From Sulfuriferula plumbiphila (lineage in GTDB: Bacteria > Pseudomonadota > Gammaproteobacteria > Burkholderiales > Sulfuriferulaceae): 64,000 nt of DNA. The stretch spans positions 2,730,585 through 2,794,584 of the forward strand of contig NZ_AP021884.1 of NCBI RefSeq assembly GCF_009938015.1, read 5' to 3'. The translations under genes and the position numbers were made by a program. The notes under the pieces were generated by a model. The model made no database searches and had not been told where the DNA came from. It was given only the letters and a program-made list of their open reading frames with translations. Below are positions 56,213 through 64,000 of this stretch, one piece after another (positions within the stretch are counted from its first letter, which is position 1; every line of letters begins with the position of its first letter).

Positions 56213-57898
56213 ATGTCCGAACCTGCCGAAAAAATTCCCGCGTCCAATTTCATCCGCAACATTATTGCCGACGACATCGCCAGCAACAAATGGGGCGGCC
56301 GCGTCGCCACGCGTTTTCCGCCCGAGCCGAACGGCTATCTGCACTACGGCCACGCCAAATCCATCTGCCTGAATTTCGGTCTGGCGCGGGATTACGGCGG
56401 GGTGTGCCACCTGCGCTTCGACGACACCAACCCGGAAAAAGAGGAGCAGGAGTATGTGGACGCCATCCTCGATGCGGTGCGCTGGCTGGGTTTCGACTGG
56501 GGCGAGCATCAATATTTCGCCTCGGATTATTTCGCCAGGCTGTATACCTTTGCCGAATATCTGATCGAGCAGGGCCGCGCCTATGTGGACAGCCTGAGCG
56601 CGGAGGAAATGCGCGCCCTGCGCGGCAGCCACATCGAGCCGGGCGAGAACAGCCCCTACCGCGAACGTGGCGTGGCGGAAAATCTCGACCTGTTCCGGCG
56701 CATGAAAGCAGGCGAATTCGCCGACGGCGCGCATGTGCTGCGCGCCAAAATCGACATGGCCTCGCCCAATTTCAACCTGCGCGACCCGGTGCTCTACCGC
56801 ATCCGCCACGCCGAACATCACCGTACCGGCAACGAATGGTGCATCTACCCGCTGTACGACTACACCCACTGCGTGTCCGACGCACTCGAGCATATCACCC
56901 ACTCCATCTGCACGCTGGAATTCGAGGATCACCGCCCGCTCTACGACTGGGTGCTCGATCAGCTGCAACCGCTGATCGGCTGGCATCCGCAGCAGATCGA
57001 GTTCTCGCGCCTCAACCTCAGCTATGTGGTGCTGTCCAAGCGCAAGCTGATCGATCTGGTGGAGGGTGCTCATGTCGATGGCTGGGATGACCCGCGCATG
57101 CCGACCCTGGTGGGCGCGCGCCGGCGCGGCTTCACCGCAGCGGGTTTCCGCCTGTTCACCGACCGCATCGGCGTGTCCAAGGCGGATTCGTGGATCGACA
57201 TGAGCGTGCTGGAAGACTGCATGCGCGAAGACTTGAATCTGCGCGCGCAACGCCGCATCGCGGTGCTCAATCCGCTCAGGCTGGTGATCGATAACTACCC
57301 GGCAGGGCAGACAGAAGACTGCTTCGCCCCCAACCACCCGCTGCAACCGGAACTCGGCAAGCGCGCCGTGCCGTTGTCGCGCGAATTGTGGATCGAGCGC
57401 GAGGATTTCATGGAAACGCCGTCCAGGGGCTATTTCCGCCTGTTCCCCGGCAACCGGGTGCGGCTGCGCTACGGCTATGTGGTGGAATGCAGCGGTTGCG
57501 ACAAGGACACCGACGGCAACATCACTGCAGTGCACTGCACCTATCTGCCGGATACCAAATCCGGCACGCCGGGTTCGGACAGCGTCAAGGTCAAGGGCAA
57601 TATTCACTGGGTATCCGCCGCCCACGCCTATCAGGCCGAAGTACGCCTGTATGACCGTCTGTTCGCCGTCGCCCACCCCGGCGCGGGGGACAGGGATTAC
57701 AGGCTCGATCTCAACCCGGATTCCAAAACAGTGATTAGCGCCTGTCTGGAACCGGCGCTCCGGGATGCGTTAGCCGAGGACAGCTTCCAGTTCGAGCGCC
57801 ACGGTTATTTCGTCGCAGACCGGGTGGACAGCCAGCCGGGCAAGCCGGTGTTCAACCGCACGGTGACGCTGAAGGATTCGTGGGGGAAGCAAGGGTAA
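56213..57898 (+). CDS. glnS: glutaminyl-tRNA synthetase
   Basis: 561 residues. Class I motifs: RFPPEPNGYLHYGHAKSICL (HIGH-type) and VVLSKRKLIDLV (KMSKS-type). The catalytic core DDTNPEKEEQEYVDAILDAV and the C-terminal beta-barrel domains (YFRLFPGNRVRLRYGYVVEC) are complete. The enzyme charges tRNA-Gln. It stands alone and has a plain ATG start. Confidence 0.97.
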   Translation: MSEPAEKIPASNFIRNIIADDIASNKWGGRVATRFPPEPNGYLHYGHAKSICLNFGLARDYGGVCHLRFDDTNPEKEEQEYVDAILDAVRWLGFDWGEHQYFASDYFARLYTFAEYLIEQGRAYVDSLSAEEMRALRGSHIEPGENSPYRERGVAENLDLFRRMKAGEFADGAHVLRAKIDMASPNFNLRDPVLYRIRHAEHHRTGNEWCIYPLYDYTHCVSDALEHITHSICTLEFEDHRPLYDWVLDQLQPLIGWHPQQIEFSRLNLSYVVLSKRKLIDLVEGAHVDGWDDPRMPTLVGARRRGFTAAGFRLFTDRIGVSKADSWIDMSVLEDCMREDLNLRAQRRIAVLNPLRLVIDNYPAGQTEDCFAPNHPLQPELGKRAVPLSRELWIEREDFMETPSRGYFRLFPGNRVRLRYGYVVECSGCDKDTDGNITAVHCTYLPDTKSGTPGSDSVKVKGNIHWVSAAHAYQAEVRLYDRLFAVAHPGAGDRDYRLDLNPDSKTVISACLEPALRDALAEDSFQFERHGYFVADRVDSQPGKPVFNRTVTLKDSWGKQG

Positions 57899-57903
57899 CT
57901 TTT

Positions 57904-58190
57904 GGCGCGCATTGATAAGGTATCAATTGCCTGCAAGCGCTTGGGGATGAGCCAGGCTGACCTGGGCGAGGTCACTGGCAAGAACCGCACCGCCATCAGC
58001 CGGGGCGGCATCGACCAGCAAGGCGGGTGAACTGGTGCTGCTGTTCATCCGCTGTTACCGCGCGCTTCACGTGCTGGCCGGTGGCAATCCCGAGCGGATG
58101 CGGCACTGGATGCAGACCGAAAACCTGCATACGGGCGGGATTCCGGGCGAGCAGGTCAAAAGCGTGCAAGGTCTGACCACCGTGCCGGAA
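57904..58190 (+). pseudogene. Xre/MbcA-type (DUF2384-like) antitoxin relic
   Basis: IDKVSIACKRLGMSQADLGE then VTGKNRTAIS is followed, after a one-base shift near 58015, by AGELVLLFIRCYRALHVLAG, GNPERMRHWMQTENLHTGGI and PGEQVKSVQGLTTV. This is the full layout of a Xre-like antitoxin with the DUF2384 C-terminal domain, ending where the ahpC 3' end begins. The toxin partner (RES-domain type) is absent. Confidence 0.6.
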
Positions 58191-58790
58191 TTACAGTTTT
58201 TCGCCATGTTCAGCCAGATACCTGGCCACCCCTTCCGGCGAGGCGCCCATGCCGGCCTTGCCCTTTTGCCAGCCTGCCGGGCACACTTCGCCGTGCTCTT
58301 CGGTGAATTGCAGCGCGTCGATCATGCGCAGCATTTCGTCCACGTCGCGCCCCAGCGGCAGGTCGTTCACCACCTGGTGACGCACGATGCCGGCGCGGTC
58401 GATCAGAAACGACCCGCGCAGCGCCACACCGCCGTTCAGCTCCACATCGTAAGCGCGGCAAATCTCGTGTTTGATGTCGGCCAGCAGCGGATATTTCACC
58501 TGGCCGATGCCGCCTTTATTGACCGGGGTGTTTTTCCACGCCAGGTGGGTGTATTCGGAATCAATCGACGCGCCGATGACTTGCACGCCGCGCTGGTTGA
58601 ATTCTTCCAGGCGGTTATCGAAGGCGATCAGTTCGGACGGGCACACGAAGGTGAAGTCGAGCGGGTAGAAAAACAGCACGACATATTTTCCCTTGGTGAA
58701 TTCGGAAAAGGTGATGTCCTTGATTTCGTTGTCGCCGAATACGGCGGTTGCGGTGAAATCGGGTGCGGCTTTGCCGACGAGAACTGCCAT
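58191..58790 (-). CDS. ahpC: 2-Cys peroxiredoxin AhpC
   Basis: 199 residues. Peroxidatic Cys in DFTFVCPSELIAF and resolving Cys in HGEVCPAGWQKGK; the C-terminal extension is complete. It reduces H2O2, organic peroxides and peroxynitrite. No ahpF is adjacent. The start has AGGAGTTTTTC ahead. Confidence 0.95.
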   Translation of the reverse strand: MAVLVGKAAPDFTATAVFGDNEIKDITFSEFTKGKYVVLFFYPLDFTFVCPSELIAFDNRLEEFNQRGVQVIGASIDSEYTHLAWKNTPVNKGGIGQVKYPLLADIKHEICRAYDVELNGGVALRGSFLIDRAGIVRHQVVNDLPLGRDVDEMLRMIDALQFTEEHGEVCPAGWQKGKAGMGASPEGVARYLAEHGEKL

Positions 58791-58939
58791 GAAAAACTCC
58801 TGTTGTGATAAAAAATGGTGCCTTGCAATGAGGCCGTTTCAATCTAGCCAGCGTCGGGACGCCTGTCAATTTTCCTTAAGATTTAACCCAGGCAAACCGG
58901 GTAAACTGTAGGCATGATAACCATACACACCGGCTTGCC

Positions 58940-59959
58940 ATGGATGATGCCCTGACCTCACGTCCCTCTGCCTGTGAAATAGCCGCCTGGCTGGCGACGG
59001 CGGCTGCGCTGCTGTTTGTATTGGTGTTCCACTTGCTGCCTGCGCTGCTCGCCGGGCTGCTGGTATTCGAGTTGGTGCACCTGATCTCGCCATGGATTGC
59101 ACGCCACTTGCCGGGCCAGCGTGCCAAGGTGATTGCGGTGGCGTTGCTGTCCTTTACCGTGGTGAGCCTGTTGATTCTGGCATGCGTGGGACTCATCGCC
59201 TTTTTCCGTTCCGACTCCGGCAGCCTGCCCATGCTGTTTGCCAAAATGGCGCAGATCATTGAGGATTCGCGCAAGCTCCTGCCCGGCTGGGTGATTGAAC
59301 GGTTGCCAGCGGATGCCGAAGCATTCAAGCAAACAGCCGCAGAGTGGCTGCGTACTCATGCCGCCGCATTGCAGCTAGCGGGGAAAGAGGCCGGGCGGCT
59401 GACCGCGCATATCCTGGTGGGGATGATTATAGGCGGCCTGGTGGCGCTGCGCGAAGTGGTCGCGATAGAGGATTACAAACCGTTTGCGCGTGCGCTGTCA
59501 GAGCGTATCAGCCGGCTCGGGTTGGCGTTCCGCCGCATCGTGTTCGCCCAGGTGCGCATTGCCGCGATTAACGCAACGTTTACGGCGATTTATCTGGTGT
59601 TGATTTTGCCATTGGCAGGCATCCACCTGCCGCTGACCAAAACCATGATTGCAGTCACCTTCATCGCCGGACTGCTGCCGGTAATCGGCAATCTGATTTC
59701 CAATACCATCATCGTCGTGGTGAGCCTGAGTCAGTCGCTGGCAGTGGCAATTGGCTCTCTGACCTTCCTGATTTTCATCCACAAGCTGGAATATTTTCTC
59801 AACGCGCGCATTGTCGGCAGCCAGATCCGCGCCCGCGCCTGGGAACTGCTGGCAGCCATGTTACTGATGGAAGCGGCTTTCGGGCTGGCCGGCCTGGTGG
59901 CGGCACCGATTTATTACGCTTATCTGAAAGACGAGCTGATGGCACGCGGACTGGTTTAG
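58940..59959 (+). CDS. AI-2E-family (PF01594-type) permease
   Basis: 339 residues, about eight membrane helices. The family block is FIAGLLPVIGNLISNTIIVV, and IFIHKLEYFLNARIVGSQIR lies near the end. Members export AI-2 or act as Na+/H+ antiporters; the substrate cannot be told here. It is monocistronic with the next gene 120 bases on. Confidence 0.85.
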   Translation: MDDALTSRPSACEIAAWLATAAALLFVLVFHLLPALLAGLLVFELVHLISPWIARHLPGQRAKVIAVALLSFTVVSLLILACVGLIAFFRSDSGSLPMLFAKMAQIIEDSRKLLPGWVIERLPADAEAFKQTAAEWLRTHAAALQLAGKEAGRLTAHILVGMIIGGLVALREVVAIEDYKPFARALSERISRLGLAFRRIVFAQVRIAAINATFTAIYLVLILPLAGIHLPLTKTMIAVTFIAGLLPVIGNLISNTIIVVVSLSQSLAVAIGSLTFLIFIHKLEYFLNARIVGSQIRARAWELLAAMLLMEAAFGLAGLVAAPIYYAYLKDELMARGLV

Positions 59960-60036
59960 TTCAGCTTTGCATGCAAACGAATACAGCATTGCGACGTAAA
60001 GCGGAATAAACGCTTAAGACGGCTGTAAGTCTGGTT

Positions 60037-60045
60037 TGATATAAT
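60037..60045 (+). promoter_or_regulatory. extended -10 promoter ahead of the arnT-like gene
   Basis: TGATATAAT fits the extended -10 pattern TGnTATAAT; no good -35 is visible. It lies 35 bases before the TTG start of the glycosyltransferase gene and fits the start of the arn-like operon. Confidence 0.6.
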
Positions 60046-60079
60046 CCGCTTCGCTCCGAAACTTACACTTAAGCCCTAC

Positions 60080-61738
60080 TTGAACACTGCTCATCCCCCT
60101 TTGTCGCGCGCCTGGCTCTGGTTGCTGCTGATCATTGCGGCGTTCACCTGGTTCGTTCCCCTCGATTACAACGCCCTGGTCCGACCCGATGAGGGCCGCT
60201 ATGCGGAAATTCCGCGCGAGATGGTGTCCAGCGGCGACTGGAACACACCCCGGCTGAACGGAATCAAGTATTTCGAGAAGCCCGCCCTGCAATACTGGGC
60301 CACCGCGGCGGCTTACACGCTGTTCGGCGAACACAACTGGACCGCCCGGTTATGGTCGGCGCTGACCGGTTTTCTCGGCATCCTGCTGGTGTATTTCACC
60401 GGCATGCGCCTGTTCGGGCGCGAAGCGGGACTGATGGCCGCCCTGGTGCTGGGTAGCAGCTTTCTCTATGTGATGTTGGGGCATATCAATATCCTCGACA
60501 TGGGCGTCAGCTTTTTCATGGGCTTGACCCTGGCCGCAATGCTGCTGGCACAGCGCGACGGGGTGAGCGCGCAGGAAACTCGCGGGTGGATGTATGTTTG
60601 CTGGGCCGGCATGGGCCTGTCCATGCTCAGCAAAGGACTGATCGGCGTGGCTTTGCCGGGCGCGGTGCTGGTGTTGTATACCCTGATCCAGCGCGACTGG
60701 GCGTTGTGGAAGCGTTTGCATCTGGGCGCGGGTTTGCTGATTTTCCTGGCCATCGCAGCGCCCTGGTTCATCACGGTGTCCATCGATAACCCGGAGTTCC
60801 CGTGGTTCTTCTTTGTGCACGAGCATTTCATGCGCTTTCTGACCACGATTCATGGTCGGGTGCATCCCTGGTATACCTTTATCCCGGTGGTGATGCTGGG
60901 CATCCTGCCCTGGCTGCTGCCCATGTTCGACGGCCTCTGGCGTGCCTGGCGCAGCGAGGCGCCCACGCGCGGCCAGTTTGCGCCGCGCCGCATGCTGCTG
61001 ATCTGGGTGGTGTTCATCTTCCTGTTCTTTTCCAAGTCCGATTCCAAGCTGGTTCCGTATATCCTGCCGATCTTCCCGGCGCTGGCGCTGCTGATCGGTG
61101 ATCGGCTCAGCCGGATACCCGGCAGGACGCTGTTTTGGCAGCTCATCATCATGCTGCCGATTGCCGTGGCCGCATTGGTGTCTGCACCATTGGCGGTGCG
61201 TGCAGGCAGCGCCGAGGTGCCGGCCAGCCTGTATGCCAGTTTTGTACCCTGGATCCAGGCGGCGGCGGCCAGCTGGCTGGCAGGCACGCTGCTGGCACTG
61301 TGGTTCTCGCATCACCACAGGGTACGCCCGGCGGTCATTTCCTTGGCGCTGGCCGGATTGCTGGCTGGGCAATTGACGTTCATGGGCTATAACGCACTCG
61401 CGCCAGCCAGTTCGGCCTACAATATCGCCCAGCAAATCAAGCCTTACCTCAGGCCGGGTGTGCCGTTTTACAGCGTGGGGATGTACGAGCAAACGCTGCC
61501 GCCGTACATCGAGCGCACAGTAACGCTGGTGGCACACACGGATGAAATGGCATTCGGGCTGGAACAGGAACCCAAAAAATGGATACCGACCGTAGAAGCA
61601 TGGAAAAAAATCTGGATGCAACAGCCTTACGCGCTGGCGGTGATGTCGCCGTCAACTTATGACCAGTTCGTTCAGGAAAGGCTGCCCATGCGTTTGATTG
61701 CACGCGATACACGCCGCGCAGTGGTGACCACACCATGA
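60080..61738 (+). CDS. arnT: ArnT-like lipid A glycosyltransferase (GT83)
   Basis: 552 residues from TTG 60080. The PMT/ArnT catalytic loop is ALVRPDEGRYAEIPREMVSS, with FEKPALQYWATAAAYTLFGE after it and LGHINILDMGVSFFMGLTLA; about twelve membrane helices follow, then a periplasmic C-terminal part. ArnT transfers 4-amino-arabinose (or a related sugar) from undecaprenyl phosphate to lipid A, giving resistance to cationic peptides. It is first in a tight operon (overlaps of 1-4 bases). Confidence 0.85.
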   Translation: MNTAHPPLSRAWLWLLLIIAAFTWFVPLDYNALVRPDEGRYAEIPREMVSSGDWNTPRLNGIKYFEKPALQYWATAAAYTLFGEHNWTARLWSALTGFLGILLVYFTGMRLFGREAGLMAALVLGSSFLYVMLGHINILDMGVSFFMGLTLAAMLLAQRDGVSAQETRGWMYVCWAGMGLSMLSKGLIGVALPGAVLVLYTLIQRDWALWKRLHLGAGLLIFLAIAAPWFITVSIDNPEFPWFFFVHEHFMRFLTTIHGRVHPWYTFIPVVMLGILPWLLPMFDGLWRAWRSEAPTRGQFAPRRMLLIWVVFIFLFFSKSDSKLVPYILPIFPALALLIGDRLSRIPGRTLFWQLIIMLPIAVAALVSAPLAVRAGSAEVPASLYASFVPWIQAAAASWLAGTLLALWFSHHHRVRPAVISLALAGLLAGQLTFMGYNALAPASSAYNIAQQIKPYLRPGVPFYSVGMYEQTLPPYIERTVTLVAHTDEMAFGLEQEPKKWIPTVEAWKKIWMQQPYALAVMSPSTYDQFVQERLPMRLIARDTRRAVVTTP

Positions 61739-62106
61739 GCGCGGTGAGCTGGATACTGGTTCTGTCGGGCGTGCTGCTCAATGCCTGCGCCCAGCTGCTG
61801 CTCAAGGCCGGCACCAACAGCGTCGGCACATTTGCCTTCAATGCCGGCAACCTGCTGCCGGTAGGGATCAAGCTCGCCACCGAGCCGCATATCCTGGGCG
61901 GCCTGGCTTGTTACGTGATCAGCGTAGTGGTGTGGATCATGGCGCTGTCGCGCGTCGAGGTCAGCCTGGCTTACCCGATGCTCTCGATCGGCTACGTGGT
62001 CAACGCGCTGGCGGCGTGGTGGCTGTTTGGCGAGGCGCTCACGCTGGAGCGCCTCGCCGGCATCGGCGTAATTATTTTCGGCGTGTTTTTGCTGGCTAGA
62101 ACCTGA
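61735..62106 (+). CDS. SMR/EamA-type small membrane protein, ArnE/F-like flippase
   Basis: 123 residues, four membrane helices: LLNACAQLLLKAGTNSVG, GLACYVISVVVWIMALSRVE, VSLAYPMLSIGYVVNALAAW. The last helices match ArnE/ArnF. One gene instead of two suggests a homodimeric flippase for undecaprenyl-phosphate-aminosugar. It overlaps arnT by 4 bases. Confidence 0.82.
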   Translation: MSAVSWILVLSGVLLNACAQLLLKAGTNSVGTFAFNAGNLLPVGIKLATEPHILGGLACYVISVVVWIMALSRVEVSLAYPMLSIGYVVNALAAWWLFGEALTLERLAGIGVIIFGVFLLART

Positions 62107-62108
62107 AC

Positions 62109-63233
62109 ATGGATTTCTTACCTTTCACGCGCCCGTCACTGGACGAGCAAACCATCGCCGAAGTCAGCGACGTACTGCGCTCTGGCTGGATTACCAGCGG
62201 GCCCAAGGTGCAGGCATTCGAGGCGCAGCTCGCCACCCTGATGGGCGGACGCGTGGTGCGCAGCCTCAATTCGGGTACCGCCGCACTGGAGATTGCCTTG
62301 CGCCTGATCGACATCCAGCCCGGCGACGAAGTCATCACCACGCCGCTGTCGTGGGTGGCAACTGCCAACGTAATTGTGCTGGCGGGGGCGACGCCGGTGT
62401 TTGTGGACATTGACCCGGTCACGCGCAATATTGACCTTGACCTGATTGAAGCCGCGATCACCGCGCGCACCCGCGCCATCATCGCGGTGGATCTGGCCGG
62501 GCTGCCGGTGGATCGCGACCGCCTCTACGCCATCGCCAACCAGCACCAGTTGCGCGTCATCGAAGACGCCGCACAGTCGTTCGGCGCCAGCTGGGGCGGG
62601 CGGGCCATCGGCAGTTTTGGCGACCTGGTGGCCTTCAGTTTCCATGCCAACAAGAACATCACCACCGGCGAAGGCGGCTGCCTGGTGCTGCCCGACGCCA
62701 GCCTCACCGGCCTGTGTGAAAAACTGCGCCTGCAAGGTGTGGTGCGCCTGCCCGATGGCAGCATGGAAGTGGACGTGGCTGGCGGCAAATTCAACCTCAC
62801 CGATATCGCTGCCGCCATCGGTCTCGGCCAGCTGCGCCACCTGGATGGATTCACCGCACGCCGGCGCGAACTGGCGCGGCATTATTTCGCGCACTTCGAC
62901 CGCAGCCTCGGTTGCGAGCTGCCGCCGGAAAATTTCACCGATTCCAACTGGCATATGTTCCAGGTGGTGCTGCCGCTGGAGCGCATGGGCATCACACGCG
63001 GCGAATTCATCGCGCGCATGAAGGCGCACAATATGGGTATTGGCGTGCACTATCCCCCCATTCACCTGTTCCAGCTGTACCGCAACCTCGGTTTTGGCGC
63101 AGGCCGGTTCCCGCATGCCGAGCGCGTGGGCGCAGGCATCGCCACGCTGCCATTGTTTCCGGCCATGTCTGAAGCCGATGTCGAACGGGTGTGCGGCGCC
63201 TGTGCCGAGGTGTTGAGCGAGGTGGTGCAATGA
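62109..63233 (+). CDS. arnB: DegT/DnrJ/EryC1-family aminotransferase, ArnB-like
   Basis: 374 residues. The PLP lysine lies in AFSFHANKNITTGEGG; other blocks are SLNSGTAALEIALRLIDIQP, IEDAAQSFGASWGGRAIGSF and NMGIGVHYPPIHLFQLYRNL. The enzyme would make UDP-4-amino-4-deoxy-arabinose or a similar 4-aminosugar. It starts 2 bases after the flippase stop. Confidence 0.87.
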   Translation: MDFLPFTRPSLDEQTIAEVSDVLRSGWITSGPKVQAFEAQLATLMGGRVVRSLNSGTAALEIALRLIDIQPGDEVITTPLSWVATANVIVLAGATPVFVDIDPVTRNIDLDLIEAAITARTRAIIAVDLAGLPVDRDRLYAIANQHQLRVIEDAAQSFGASWGGRAIGSFGDLVAFSFHANKNITTGEGGCLVLPDASLTGLCEKLRLQGVVRLPDGSMEVDVAGGKFNLTDIAAAIGLGQLRHLDGFTARRRELARHYFAHFDRSLGCELPPENFTDSNWHMFQVVLPLERMGITRGEFIARMKAHNMGIGVHYPPIHLFQLYRNLGFGAGRFPHAERVGAGIATLPLFPAMSEADVERVCGACAEVLSEVVQ

Positions 63234-64000
63234 GCACCATGCAGCTATCCGTCGTCATCCCGGTATACAACGAGGAGGCCGGGCTCGACGTGCTGTTCGC
63301 CCGCCTGTATCCGGCGCTGGATGCGCTGAATCTGAGTTACGAGGTCATTTTCATCAACGACGGCAGCCGCGACCGTTCCGCCGCGATGCTGCGCGAACAA
63401 TATGAGCGTCGCCCGGAGGTGACGCGGGTGGTGCTGCTGGCCGGAAATTTCGGCCAGCATATGGCGATCATGGCCGGGTTCTCGCGCTGCCGGGGCGAGC
63501 GCGTGGTGACGCTCGACGCCGACCTGCAAAACCCGCCGGAAGAAATCGGCAAACTGCTGGCGCGCATGGACGAAGGCTACGACTACGTCGGCGGCGTGCG
63601 CCAGCAACGCCAGGATTCGCCGTGGCGGCGCTACGGCTCGTGGGCGATGAACAAGGTGCGCGAGCGCATCACCCACGTAGTGATGTCGGACCAGGGCTGC
63701 ATGTTGCGCGCCTACAGCCGCGAGGTGATTGCGGCAATCAATCACAGTCAAGAGGTCAATACCTTCATTCCGGCGCTGGCCTACACCTACGCGCGCAACC
63801 CCGGCGAGGTGCAAGTCGCGCACGAGGAACGTGCGGCGGGCGAATCGAAATATTCGCTGTACAAGCTGATCCGCCTCAATTTCGATCTGGTGACGGGATT
63901 CTCATTGGTGCCGCTGCAGATATTTTCCATGGTCGGGCTGGGGCTGTCGCTGCTGTCCGCGCTGTTTGTGGTGTATCTCGGGCTGCGCCGGATTTTCGTC
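63230..64000 (+). CDS. arnC: ArnC-like undecaprenyl-phosphate glycosyltransferase, 3' part beyond the window
   Basis: The start overlaps arnB as ATGA. The first 257 residues show a GT2 fold: LSVVIPVYNEEAGLDVLFAR, VIFINDGSRDRS, LDADLQNPPEEI and the QGCMLRAYSR block, then the first membrane helix (LVPLQIFSMVGLGLSLLSAL). It links the aminosugar to undecaprenyl phosphate. The gene runs off the right edge. Confidence 0.88.
   Translation, partial: MSTMQLSVVIPVYNEEAGLDVLFARLYPALDALNLSYEVIFINDGSRDRSAAMLREQYERRPEVTRVVLLAGNFGQHMAIMAGFSRCRGERVVTLDADLQNPPEEIGKLLARMDEGYDYVGGVRQQRQDSPWRRYGSWAMNKVRERITHVVMSDQGCMLRAYSREVIAAINHSQEVNTFIPALAYTYARNPGEVQVAHEERAAGESKYSLYKLIRLNFDLVTGFSLVPLQIFSMVGLGLSLLSALFVVYLGLRRIFV

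Noticed and set aside
56168-57676. A 502-codon frame antisense to glnS
   Set aside because: Shadow of a housekeeping gene; no recognisable domain.

Overview
The window looks like a chromosomal stretch of a chemolithotrophic betaproteobacterium, probably Nitrosomonadales (Gallionella, Sulfuricella or Thiobacillus relatives). This is inferred from a CbbQ/CbbO-type RuBisCO-activase pair at the left edge, from high-GC codon use, and from the mix of metal, thiol and c-di-GMP genes. No 16S or other marker gene is present to confirm it.

Layout. 1-2.8 kb: cbbQ (partial), cbbO, tRNA-Lys. 2.9-5.9 kb: a GAF-GGDEF-EAL gene split in frame-preserving fashion by an IS5-type element with clean 4-bp target duplication. 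6-7.5 kb: decayed accessory DNA. 7.6-10.1 kb: a complete bufferin (RiPP metallophore) operon bufA-bufB-bufC-doxX behind an ECF-sigma-like promoter, next to a merA relic. 10.3-12.6 kb: tolC-mlaC behind a near-identical promoter. 13-14.9 kb: TetR/AhpD-like pair, then broken tusA and ECF-sigma genes. 15-17.5 kb: merA and, directly after it, a MerC-like membrane protein whose C-terminus is a bufferin domain. This is the most striking object in the window. 17.5-18.2 kb: a graveyard of gene fragments. 18.3-26.8 kb: a MerR-controlled block of thiol-redox proteins (CGKC thioredoxin-like, two CcdA/DsbD-like, DsbG-like) followed by a TolC/HlyD/RND tripartite pump. 27-28 kb: transposase relics. 28-35.5 kb: a minus-strand glycogen/glucose operon (zwf, a glk-gnd chimera, a GH63-like glucosidase, an amylo-glucosidase). 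35.7-39.4 kb: broken pit, then HD-GYP, NrtS-ECF sigma and zf-HC2 anti-sigma in an overlapping operon, and a broken FAD oxidoreductase. 40-46 kb: a small membrane protein and second DsbG-like protein behind a third copy of the ECF-like promoter, a 160-bp MITE, a sigma54-like/GIY-YIG fusion, and a globin-coupled PAS-GGDEF-EAL protein. 46-49.6 kb: sigma54-promoted pilin, O-antigen-ligase-like protein, VapBC. 49.6-54 kb: TonB-ExbD-ExbB, TonB receptor and a His/Cys-rich membrane protein. 54-64 kb: hemN, glnS, ahpC, an AI-2E-type permease and an arn-like lipid A modification operon that runs off the right edge.

How it fits together. Three TGTAAG-N16/17-GACT promoters precede the bufferin operon, tolC-mlaC, and the small ORF/DsbG-like locus. 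The only intact ECF sigma gene in the window (37.2-37.8 kb, with a zinc-finger anti-sigma) is the obvious candidate to read them. Together with merA and the MerC-bufferin fusion this suggests a thiol-metal (Cu and/or Hg) response that combines peptide metallophores, mercuric reduction, disulfide handling and efflux. Many genes here are broken by single-base shifts or in-frame deletions (tusA, ECF relic, glk-gnd, pit, dctP, selD-type oxidoreductase, a DUF2384-like antitoxin), so the region is under strong erosion or was repeatedly rearranged.
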